Assembly: GCA_002293345.1 (NCBI GenBank)
Contig: DBDB01000019.1
Location: forward strand, 1 to 5,521
Reading direction: 5' to 3'
Source: Alistipes sp. UBA943
Lineage (GTDB): Bacteria; Bacteroidota; Bacteroidia; Bacteroidales; Rikenellaceae
DNA: 5,521 nt
Of this stretch, positions 1-5,266 are shown one piece after another; within the stretch, counting starts at the first letter, position 1; each line of letters starts with the position of its first letter. The notes beneath the pieces are model-generated. The model had not been told where the DNA came from and made no database searches. It saw nothing but the letters and a program-made list of their open reading frames with translations. The position numbers and the translations under genes are program-made.

Positions 1-43
1 TGGGCGGGACAAGGAGGGGAAGGCAACTTTCAACTATTTTTCG

Positions 44-51
44 TACTTTTG
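44..51 (+). promoter_or_regulatory. Bacteroidota -7 promoter box upstream of nadD
   Basis: The bases tacttttg match the Bacteroidota primary-sigma -7 consensus TAnnTTTG exactly. I see no convincing -33 TTTG/TTG box 19-21 nt upstream, so the call rests on the -7 element. If transcription starts the usual 5-7 nt after the box, the mRNA begins at about 56-58, only 2-4 nt before the nadD ATG at 60. The message would then be nearly leaderless. The box would serve nadD and the overlapping ddl. A single 8-nt match can occur by chance. Confidence 0.5.
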
Positions 52-59
52 CGGGACGT

Positions 60-728
60 ATGAAGAAAGTACTCCTATATTTCGGATCGTTCAATCCCAT
101 TCACAAGGGGCATGTCGCTGTGGCTGAATATGCCGTCGAGGAGGGCGTGTGTGACGAGGTGGTGCTGATCGTATCGCCACAGAACCCGCTCAAACCTGCC
201 GCGGAGTTGCTCCCGGAGATGGAACGTTTCGAGATGACTGAAAAGGCATGCGAGGCGTCGCGATACCCCGACCGGATCAAACCCTCGGTGATCGAATTTC
301 TGCTGCCGAAACCATCCTACACAATTGACACGTTGCGGTATTTGGAGGAACACCATGCCGATGGAGTGGCGTTTGCCATCCTGATGGGGGCGGATCTTGT
401 GCCACAGCTGCCGCAATGGAAGGAGTGGGAAGCAATTGTCGAAAAGTACCCCATCTATGTCTATCCGCGGGGCGAAGGCAGGGGGGAATCAGTGTCCAAA
501 AAAATGACTGTTTTGAACGATGCCCCGCAGGTTCCCATCTCGTCGACTGAGATCCGTGACCTGGTGCGGAGCGGAAAGGAACATTACGCACGGCAGGAGT
601 GGGGCGGTGCGTTGAACGACTTCCGTCGCGTGCTCGAAATGTGCCCTTGGTACACCCAAGCCACCGAGTATGTGGATATGATCGAGGCGATTTTGGAATT
701 CAGACACAAAGATATCTATAACCCATGA
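60..728 (+). CDS. nadD: Nicotinate-nucleotide adenylyltransferase with a C-terminal TPR unit
   Basis: Cytoplasmic enzyme of NAD synthesis, joining ATP and nicotinate mononucleotide to give deamido-NAD. Residues 9-18 (GSFNPIHKGH) are the nucleotidyltransferase signature, with His15 and His18 of the HxGH ATP-binding motif. SPQNPLK (39-45), PSYTIDTL (85-92), MGAD (109-112) and ISSTEIR (160-166) follow in the order expected of NadD. The start is secure because the first beta strand begins at residue 2. The end is odd. NadD normally finishes with a YLVPxxVxxYI-like helix about 20 residues after SSTEIR. Here residues 172-201 instead fit a TPR consensus (G..Y...W..AL..F..VLE..P....A), and a tail ends FRHKDIYNP. 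At 222 aa it is about 30 longer than usual. The frame is open throughout. Catalysis looks intact, while the role of the tail is unknown. It overlaps ddl by 4 nt. Confidence 0.93.
   Translation: MKKVLLYFGSFNPIHKGHVAVAEYAVEEGVCDEVVLIVSPQNPLKPAAELLPEMERFEMTEKACEASRYPDRIKPSVIEFLLPKPSYTIDTLRYLEEHHADGVAFAILMGADLVPQLPQWKEWEAIVEKYPIYVYPRGEGRGESVSKKMTVLNDAPQVPISSTEIRDLVRSGKEHYARQEWGGALNDFRRVLEMCPWYTQATEYVDMIEAILEFRHKDIYNP
573..725 (+). other. TPR-like unit replacing the NadD C-terminus
   Basis: Codons 172-222 of nadD. Residues 172-201 align without gaps to the TPR consensus: Gly at the start, Tyr176, Trp181 at the aromatic position, Ala184, Phe188, Leu192, Pro196 and Ala201. The remaining residues form a predicted helix (EYVDMIEAILEF) and the ending RHKDIYNP. 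From memory, small TPR proteins of Bacteroidota end in a similar ILxFxNKDxYN tail, so this segment looks like the whole core of such a protein joined in frame to NadD. That ancestry is inference. TPR units usually mediate protein-protein contacts, and one unit alone would need self-pairing or a partner. Confidence 0.7.
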
Positions 729-1648
729 TGAACATAGCTCTTTTGGCCGGCGGCGACTCGTCGGAACGCGAAATATCGTTGCAGAGTGCCGCACAGGTGG
801 CATCGGTGCTCGATGCGTCGAAATACAACGTCGCGATTGTCGATGTGCGGGGTCGCGACTGGACATGCAACGGACGACAGGTCGACAAGAACGATTTTTC
901 GCTCGACAGCATCCCGTTCGACTACGCGCTGATCCTGATCCACGGCACTCCCGGTGAAGATGGACGGTTGCAGGGATATCTCGATATGATGGGTGTGCCG
1001 TACTCATCGTCTTCCATGACTTCGTCCGTTATCACGTTCGACAAAATTACCACCAAACGTACCGTCACCGATGCCGGAGTCCGTGTCGCGAGGGGTGTGT
1101 TCGTGCAACGCGGCGAGGAGATCCCCGATGTCTCCCATCTCGGCCTGCCGCTCTTCGTCAAGCCCAATGCGAGCGGGTCATCCTTCGGCGTCACCAAGGT
1201 CGCGGCCCTCGACGAACTGTCCGAAGCAGTTCGGGTCGCTTTCGCAGAAAGCGATGCAATCCTCATCGAGGAGTGCATCGAGGGCCGCGAGTTCGGGTGC
1301 GGAATCCTCAACGATACCGTCTTCCCGATCACCGAGATCATTCCCAAACGTGCGTTTTTCGATTACGAGGCGAAATACACCGAGGGCGCTTCGGACGAAA
1401 TCACCCCTGCCGATATTCCCGACACGTTGGCACAGGAGTTGGCCCGTCTCACCCGCATGGCGTATCGTGCATGCCGGTGCAGTGGCGTGGCACGTGTCGA
1501 TTTTATCGTCACGCCCGACGGCACTCCCTACATGATCGAGATCAACTCCATCCCAGGCATGAGTGGCGGCAGTATCGTGCCGAAACAGGTCATGGCGATG
1601 GGTATGACGCTCGGCGAACTGTGGGACAGGGTGATCTCACAACGATAA
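725..1648 (+). CDS. ddl: D-alanine--D-alanine ligase
   Basis: Cytoplasmic ATP-grasp enzyme that makes the D-Ala-D-Ala dipeptide added to the peptidoglycan precursor by MurF. Visible motifs: GGDSSEREIS (9-18), with Glu14 matching the substrate-binding Glu of DdlB; HGTPGEDG (73-80); the ATP-grasp loop KPNASGSSFGV (146-156); adenine-site EE (182-183); DYEAKY (213-218), whose final Tyr is the omega-loop residue of D-Ala-D-Ala rather than vancomycin-resistant D-Ala-D-Lac ligases; and the metal ligands Asp259, Glu272 and Asn274 before PGMS. At 307 aa it is full length. The start lies in a tandem ATGATG, and the first ATG overlaps the nadD stop (ATGA), implying translational coupling. The second ATG at 728 is equally possible. 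The stop at 1646-1648 is followed without a gap and in phase by a FISUMP-like frame. Confidence 0.96.
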   Translation: MMNIALLAGGDSSEREISLQSAAQVASVLDASKYNVAIVDVRGRDWTCNGRQVDKNDFSLDSIPFDYALILIHGTPGEDGRLQGYLDMMGVPYSSSSMTSSVITFDKITTKRTVTDAGVRVARGVFVQRGEEIPDVSHLGLPLFVKPNASGSSFGVTKVAALDELSEAVRVAFAESDAILIEECIEGREFGCGILNDTVFPITEIIPKRAFFDYEAKYTEGASDEITPADIPDTLAQELARLTRMAYRACRCSGVARVDFIVTPDGTPYMIEINSIPGMSGGSIVPKQVMAMGMTLGELWDRVISQR

Positions 1649-1852
1649 TTCCTCCCCGCGGCGGGGGAGCGTGAGGTGAATGGTCGTCAGCGCAGCCAAA
1701 ATTCATGGGGACGCTACTGGATGGCACAAGCGTTGACTACTACATACGCACACTATTTCGCCTTTCTCGTCGGCAGCACAAACTTTGACTCTACTGGATC
1801 CCCCGCTGTCGAACTCGGCTATCCCCTCCGTTGTATTAAAGATCTAATGTAG
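1649..1852 (+). pseudogene. Headless C-terminal remnant of a FISUMP (Fib_succ_major) domain protein
   Basis: The 67 codons from right after the ddl stop to TAG at 1850-1852 are open and read like the end of a Fib_succ_major (FISUMP) domain, found in secreted or surface proteins of Bacteroidota and Fibrobacter. It opens with FLPAAGER, matching the family's FLPAAGYR. Then come GRYW (usually GYYWSS), TYAHYFAF (usually the AYYLYF strand), and GYPLRCIKD (usually GFSVRCVKD). Order and spacing fit the family. There is no upstream part, no signal peptide and no good start: GTG 1676 or ATG 1721 would each cut the domain. GC at third positions is about 55% by hand count, against about 76% in the last 38 ddl codons, so its origin probably differs. 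It is most simply a recombination scar. A silent donor cassette, or an extension of Ddl made by stop readthrough, are speculative alternatives. Confidence 0.72.
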
Positions 1853-1896
1853 GGTGGGTAAAGGTTTTCGCCACGCATCAAAAATCAAAAAAAATC
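1853..1896 (+). promoter_or_regulatory. A-rich leader of the DUF3109 gene
   Basis: This is the gap between the FISUMP remnant's stop and the next ATG. Its last 20 bases are strongly A-rich, with the repeat ATCAAAAATC followed by a run of eight A. Bacteroidota translate without Shine-Dalgarno pairing and favour A/T-rich, unstructured leaders, so this fits a start region. I could not find a convincing TAnnTTTG box here, although TAAAGGTTTTCG at 1859-1870 is vaguely similar. Confidence 0.4.
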
Positions 1897-2460
1897 ATGT
1901 TGGACATTGACGGAAAAATAGTAAGTAAAGATATCCTGACGGAACGTTTCGCGTGCGACCTGACGCAGTGCAAGGGCATCTGCTGTGTAGAAGGGAACGC
2001 GGGGGCGCCGCTGTTGGAGGATGAAGTGCCGATACTGGAGCGTGAGTTCGAGGCGTACCGTCCGTACCTCTCTCCCGAAGGTGTGCGGAGTATCGAGACG
2101 CAAGGGTTTGCCGTCACGGACGAGGATGGCGACCTGACGACACCCCTGATAGACAGAGCCGAATGTGCGTATGTTGCCAATGACAATGGCGTCACGTTGT
2201 GTGGTATCGAGCGTGCCTTTCGGGAAGGGAAATGCGGCCTTATGAAACCCGTGTCGTGCCACCTGTACCCTATCCGCGTGCTCACGTTCGGCGACGGGTC
2301 GCAGGGACTCACATATCACCGGTGGAGCGTGTGTGCCGCGGCATGTGGCAAGGGAGATCCCATCTACAAGGCACTCCGTGAGCCCATCATACGGCAGTTC
2401 GGGGAGGAGTTTTACCACCAGCTCGACATCGCGGCACAACTATTAGGAGTGAACGCATAG
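1897..2460 (+). CDS. DUF3109 family cysteine-rich protein
   Basis: A 187-aa soluble protein without signal peptide or membrane segment, matching the Bacteroidota DUF3109 family by its CKGICCVEGNAGAPL block (25-39) and KPVSCHLYPIRV block (117-128). Ten cysteines are present: 20, 25, 29, 30, 90, 102, 113, 121, 146 and 150. The spacing C-x4-C-x3-CC recalls the CxxxCC zinc/iron-chelating proteins (YkgJ/UPF0153), so binding of an iron-sulfur cluster or zinc is a reasonable inference. The biochemical role of the family is not established. The start follows an A-rich leader and gives the usual family N-terminus (short strand, then the first Cys). It stands alone, 51 nt before the next gene, which has its own -7 box. 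Confidence 0.9.
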   Translation: MLDIDGKIVSKDILTERFACDLTQCKGICCVEGNAGAPLLEDEVPILEREFEAYRPYLSPEGVRSIETQGFAVTDEDGDLTTPLIDRAECAYVANDNGVTLCGIERAFREGKCGLMKPVSCHLYPIRVLTFGDGSQGLTYHRWSVCAAACGKGDPIYKALREPIIRQFGEEFYHQLDIAAQLLGVNA

Positions 2461-2492
2461 CGTCGGGCATGGGAATTGTGAACATTTTTACG

Positions 2493-2500
2493 TAAATTTG
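2493..2500 (+). promoter_or_regulatory. Bacteroidota -7 promoter box upstream of the M23 peptidase gene
   Basis: The bases taaatttg are an exact TAnnTTTG match in the 51-nt gap before the peptidase gene. A TTG at 2476-2478 lies only 14 nt upstream, closer than the usual 19-21 nt, so no proper -33 box is assigned. The predicted start at about 2505-2507 leaves a leader of only 5-7 nt before the ATG at 2512. It would drive the three-gene cluster peptidase, DUF5106 lipoprotein and yggS. Confidence 0.55.
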
Positions 2501-2511
2501 CAATTCGATAT

Positions 2512-3573
2512 ATGATGCGGTCTCTGTATATAGCCACCCTGTTCTGCCTCTGTGCCACGTCCGCAATGGCACAGCCCATCGCGTCGATCGAATCGAAGGA
2601 GGAGATACTGGTCGTTGACACGTTGCCGACGCACCATCCGGACGTGAAGGTGGTGCTGTATAATGACAACACGTGGCGATACATCCGCGACAAGGCATAC
2701 GCGCAGAACGAGCGTACGTATACCGACAACTGGAATACCGGGTCGCTGTTCGCGTACGACACGCATTACTCCGAACTTCCGGCCATCATTGACATCGAAC
2801 TGGTCGACCGTTTCGAGAATTTTCACTATCCGTACAAGGCGCGCGTGCACTCGAAATATGGCGTGCGTGGACGACGGCAGCACCAGGGAGTAGACCTGTC
2901 GTTAAAGACCGGAGACCCCGTGTATGCACCGTTCAACGGGCGCGTGAGGATCTCGGAGTGGAATCGCGGCGGGTACGGTAACCTGATCATCATCCGTCAC
3001 GATAACGAACTTGAAACTTCCTACGGACACCTCTCCGAGCGTCTCGTGGCGGAAGGGGATTGGGTCGAGGCGGGGCAGATCATCGGATTCGGTGGATCCA
3101 CAGGACGATCCTCCGGGCCGCATCTGCACTTCGAGACACGCTATCACGGACACTGTTTCGATCCGGAATGGATCTTTGATTTCGAGAACGGAACGCTCTA
3201 TCGCTCCACGTTCGTACTGCGTCGCGAGTATCTCGATATCCATGTCAATGCCAATTCGTACGTGCCCGAAATAGAGTTTAACGATCCGCTCGGCGATGAG
3301 ACCGGGGGCGGCGTGGCGGCTGCCACGGGTTCGGACGGTACGTCCGTACCCGAAGGCGTGTCCTCCGAAGAAGGACGCGCCTCAGGAGCCGGCGGAGCCG
3401 GATCCGCAGCCGCCCCGAGTGAACCGGAACCGGTATACCACAAGGTGGTGAATGGAGACACGCTGTCGGCCATAGCACGTAAATACAGCACCTCGGTCGC
3501 CGCACTGACACGTGTCAACAAGATCGAAAACCCGGACAGATTGCGTCTCGGACAAAAAATCAGAGTAAAATAG
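2512..3573 (+). CDS. Secreted M23 metallopeptidase with C-terminal LysM domain
   Basis: Envelope peptidoglycan endopeptidase of the LytM/M23 type, 353 aa. Residues 1-20 form a Sec signal peptide with a hydrophobic core and probable cleavage after AMA20. An N-terminal segment has VVLYNDNTWRYI (47-58), a motif seen in Bacteroidota envelope proteins. The M23 domain covers about 112-222 with all key residues: His124 and Asp128 (HQGVD), His173 (YGHLS), and His204 and His206 (PHLHFE). It should therefore be zinc-bound and active, unlike degenerate activator-type members. Residues 259-307 are a Gly/Ala/Ser/Glu-rich linker. A LysM glycan-binding domain follows at 308-353 (GDTLSAIARKYSTSVAALTRVN). The start is a tandem ATGATG, and the first ATG is used here. 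The next gene begins 7 nt after its stop. The cut bond cannot be told from sequence. Confidence 0.94.
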   Translation: MMRSLYIATLFCLCATSAMAQPIASIESKEEILVVDTLPTHHPDVKVVLYNDNTWRYIRDKAYAQNERTYTDNWNTGSLFAYDTHYSELPAIIDIELVDRFENFHYPYKARVHSKYGVRGRRQHQGVDLSLKTGDPVYAPFNGRVRISEWNRGGYGNLIIIRHDNELETSYGHLSERLVAEGDWVEAGQIIGFGGSTGRSSGPHLHFETRYHGHCFDPEWIFDFENGTLYRSTFVLRREYLDIHVNANSYVPEIEFNDPLGDETGGGVAAATGSDGTSVPEGVSSEEGRASGAGGAGSAAAPSEPEPVYHKVVNGDTLSAIARKYSTSVAALTRVNKIENPDRLRLGQKIRVK

Positions 3574-3580
3574 CCCCCAT

Positions 3581-4534
3581 ATGAAAACCGCAAAAATTCT
3601 CTTCATCGTCTTGGTCATCGCCTCCATTGCCGGCATCTCATGCAAAAGCAAGAAGCCCAAAGCGGACGAGATCCGTCACTTCCAACCGGTGATGATCCCC
3701 ACCACGTTGCAGGAAGATCAGTTCCGTCCCTACATGGAGGAGCACTATTGGGACAACGTGCCGTTCGACGATGCTGAGTTCTTCCTCCATGCCGACACGA
3801 CGTCGATGCTGCGTGCCTTTGTGCAGTACGCCGCTCAGATGGTACCGTGGGACAATCCCGCTCCCACGATGAGCGCCCTCATGAAACGTGCCTCGGTGAA
3901 CAAACCCGCACTCGAATTTTTCGCCATGCTGGCCGACAAATCTCTGTATTATTCCGAGTCGCCGGTGCGCAGTGACGAGCTCTATATCCCCGTCCTCGAA
4001 GCGCTCATCGCATCGCCATTCCTGGATCAGTACGAGAAAATGCCGTACGAGTACCGTCTGCACATGGCGCAACAGAATCGCATCGGAAGCGTCGCGAATG
4101 ACTTCACCTACACCACGGCATCCGGACGTACCGGCACGCTCCACAAAATCCCATCCAAATACACGCTCCTCTACCTCAACAACCCCGGATGCCCGATGTG
4201 CGGCACGATCACCGAGGGACTGACGAAATCGGAACTCGTCACGCGCCTGATGAAGGAGCGTAAACTCACCATCCTTGCGATCTATCCGGATGAGGACCTG
4301 ACCGCGTGGCGCGAGCATCTGAAAGATTTCCCCGCGACATGGATCGTGGGATACGATGCCGGGACCCACATGAGTAACGACGAACTCTACGACCTGCGTG
4401 CCATCCCGTCGATATACCTGCTCGACAAGGAGAAAAAAGTCCTCGCCAAGGATCTCTACCATGTGCCACACATCGAGGCTATCCTCGCGCAGGAGGAGGG
4501 TATCACTCCGGAAAACACCCCTGTGGAGCAGTAG
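3581..4534 (+). CDS. DUF5106-type lipoprotein with thioredoxin-like domain
   Basis: A 317-aa envelope protein. Residues 1-20 are a basic then hydrophobic signal, ending in GIS-Cys21. This is a loose lipobox, since position -3 is Gly rather than Leu, but the Cys placement suits a Bacteroidota lipoprotein. The residues after Cys21 are basic (KSKKPK) and lack the S(D/E)3 export signal for the cell surface, so a periplasmic-facing location is inferred. Residues about 35-165 resemble the helical DUF5106 region that precedes thioredoxin-like domains in this phylum. From about 170 a thioredoxin-like fold follows: a YTLLYLNNPGCPMC strand and active site (Cys204, Cys207) and the cis-proline loop AIPSIYLLD (Pro276). 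Both redox residues are present, so thiol-disulfide activity is plausible, with unknown partner. It lies 7 nt after the M23 gene and 4 nt before yggS. Confidence 0.85.
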   Translation: MKTAKILFIVLVIASIAGISCKSKKPKADEIRHFQPVMIPTTLQEDQFRPYMEEHYWDNVPFDDAEFFLHADTTSMLRAFVQYAAQMVPWDNPAPTMSALMKRASVNKPALEFFAMLADKSLYYSESPVRSDELYIPVLEALIASPFLDQYEKMPYEYRLHMAQQNRIGSVANDFTYTTASGRTGTLHKIPSKYTLLYLNNPGCPMCGTITEGLTKSELVTRLMKERKLTILAIYPDEDLTAWREHLKDFPATWIVGYDAGTHMSNDELYDLRAIPSIYLLDKEKKVLAKDLYHVPHIEAILAQEEGITPENTPVEQ

Positions 4535-4538
4535 GATC

Positions 4539-5246
4539 ATGTCCATCGCGAGAAACCTAACACGTGTCCGTGCCACGCTACCCAAGGGGGTGACACTCAT
4601 AGCGGTATCGAAAACACATCCCATCGAGGCAGTCGTCGAAGCATATGCCGCGGGACAGCGGGTTTTCGGAGAAAACCGTCCCCAGGAGCTTGCCGCGAAG
4701 GCAATCTGCTGGGGAGAGGCCGCTCGAGCGGCCCAGCTGTCCCGCGGCACCGATCCCCGCGATATCCAATGGCACCTGATCGGACACCTCCAAACCAACA
4801 AAGTGCGGATGGTCATGCCCCACGTGACGATGATCGAGTCGGTGGATAGCATCCGGTTGGTCGAGGCGATCGAGACGGAAGCCGCAAAGATCGACCGTGT
4901 GGTGGATATTCTGTTGGAGATACACGTGGCCGACGAAGCATCCAAAACCGGATGGGCATGGGATGAACTATTGCCGTATGTGCAGTCCGGAGCCATGCAA
5001 CGAATGACCCACGTGCGTGTGCGTGGAGTGATGGGCATCGCGTCCCACACCTCCGACGAGACCATCGTGCGGCGTGACTTCGCCACCCTGCGACGCTACA
5101 AAGAGACCATCGCCCTCTACTTCGACACACATTCAGGTTCACATTTCGACACCCTCTCGATGGGCATGTCACACGACTATCCGCTCGCAATCGCCGAAGG
5201 TGCCACCCAGGTAAGGATTGGCTCCTCAATCTTCGGAAGTCGGTAA
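4539..5246 (+). CDS. yggS: YggS/PLPBP family pyridoxal-phosphate homeostasis protein
   Basis: Cytoplasmic single-domain PLP-binding protein of 235 aa, with a fold like the alanine racemase N-terminal domain. The family affects vitamin B6 and amino-acid balance and has no proven catalytic reaction. AVSKTHP (22-28) carries the Schiff-base Lys25. VFGENRPQE (42-50), WHLIGHLQTNK (78-88), VRGVMGIAS and the phosphate-binding end SMGMSHDYPLAI...VRIGSSIFG (207-233) complete the family pattern. The ATG at 4539 is chosen because it starts just before the first helix; an open frame continues upstream to 4398 but overlaps the lipoprotein gene and looks non-coding. An extra segment of about 15 residues (56-72, Ala/Arg-rich EAARAA) sits between QE and WHLIG, where close relatives have only a few residues. 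The gene begins 4 nt after the lipoprotein stop. Confidence 0.94.
   Translation: MSIARNLTRVRATLPKGVTLIAVSKTHPIEAVVEAYAAGQRVFGENRPQELAAKAICWGEAARAAQLSRGTDPRDIQWHLIGHLQTNKVRMVMPHVTMIESVDSIRLVEAIETEAAKIDRVVDILLEIHVADEASKTGWAWDELLPYVQSGAMQRMTHVRVRGVMGIASHTSDETIVRRDFATLRRYKETIALYFDTHSGSHFDTLSMGMSHDYPLAIAEGATQVRIGSSIFGSR
4718..4733. repeat. Perfect 16-bp palindrome inside yggS
   Basis: GGCCGCTCGAGCGGCC equals its own reverse complement. It encodes EAARAA (residues 60-65 of YggS), in the middle of a segment that appears inserted relative to the family. It may be only a side effect of GC-rich alanine/arginine codons, or the trace of a small inserted element. As a loopless palindrome it is not a terminator. 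Confidence 0.75.
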
Positions 5247-5266
5247 CAACCTTCTCCTCCCCACGC
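5247..5266. other. Short gap between convergent genes
   Basis: Only 20 bases, pyrimidine-rich, separate the yggS stop from the stop of the minus-strand gene. No T-tract terminator is visible on either strand. CCTCC at 5256-5260 could pair with GGAGG at 5296-5300 inside the opposing gene, and a shorter hairpin (5286-5302) lies next to it. Either could help end transcription, but the evidence is weak. Confidence 0.35.

Noticed and set aside
1..43. Gene end or regulatory element at the left edge
   Set aside because: The bases are purine-rich then A/T-rich but too short to assign to a coding frame, and no -33 box is clear.
1071..1535. Arg/Ser-rich open frame within ddl
   Set aside because: It is a shifted-frame shadow of ddl, which has all its catalytic motifs in the other frame.
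1652..1669. CTCCCC/GGGGAG hairpin just after ddl, a possible intrinsic terminator
   Set aside because: No T-run follows it, and the bases are already explained as the codons of the FLPAAGE motif of the FISUMP remnant.
1714..1799. Direct repeat CTACTGGAT at 1714-1722 and 1791-1799, a possible attachment or target duplication
   Set aside because: It is only 9 bp, the two copies lie in different phases inside the FISUMP-like frame, and nothing mobile lies between them.
1859..1870. TAAAGGTTTTCG as a -7 box for the DUF3109 gene
   Set aside because: The spacing between TA and TTT is wrong for TAnnTTTG and no -33 box is suitably placed.
4398..4538. Upstream N-terminal extension of YggS
   Set aside because: The extension is Arg/Ser-rich, overlaps the lipoprotein gene in another frame and precedes the normal family N-terminus; the ATG at 4539 fits better.
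3638..5086. Long open frame on the minus strand (482 codons)
   Set aside because: It lies opposite two well-supported genes (DUF5106 lipoprotein and yggS), shows no recognisable domain, and is the kind of antisense frame expected in GC-rich DNA with biased codons.
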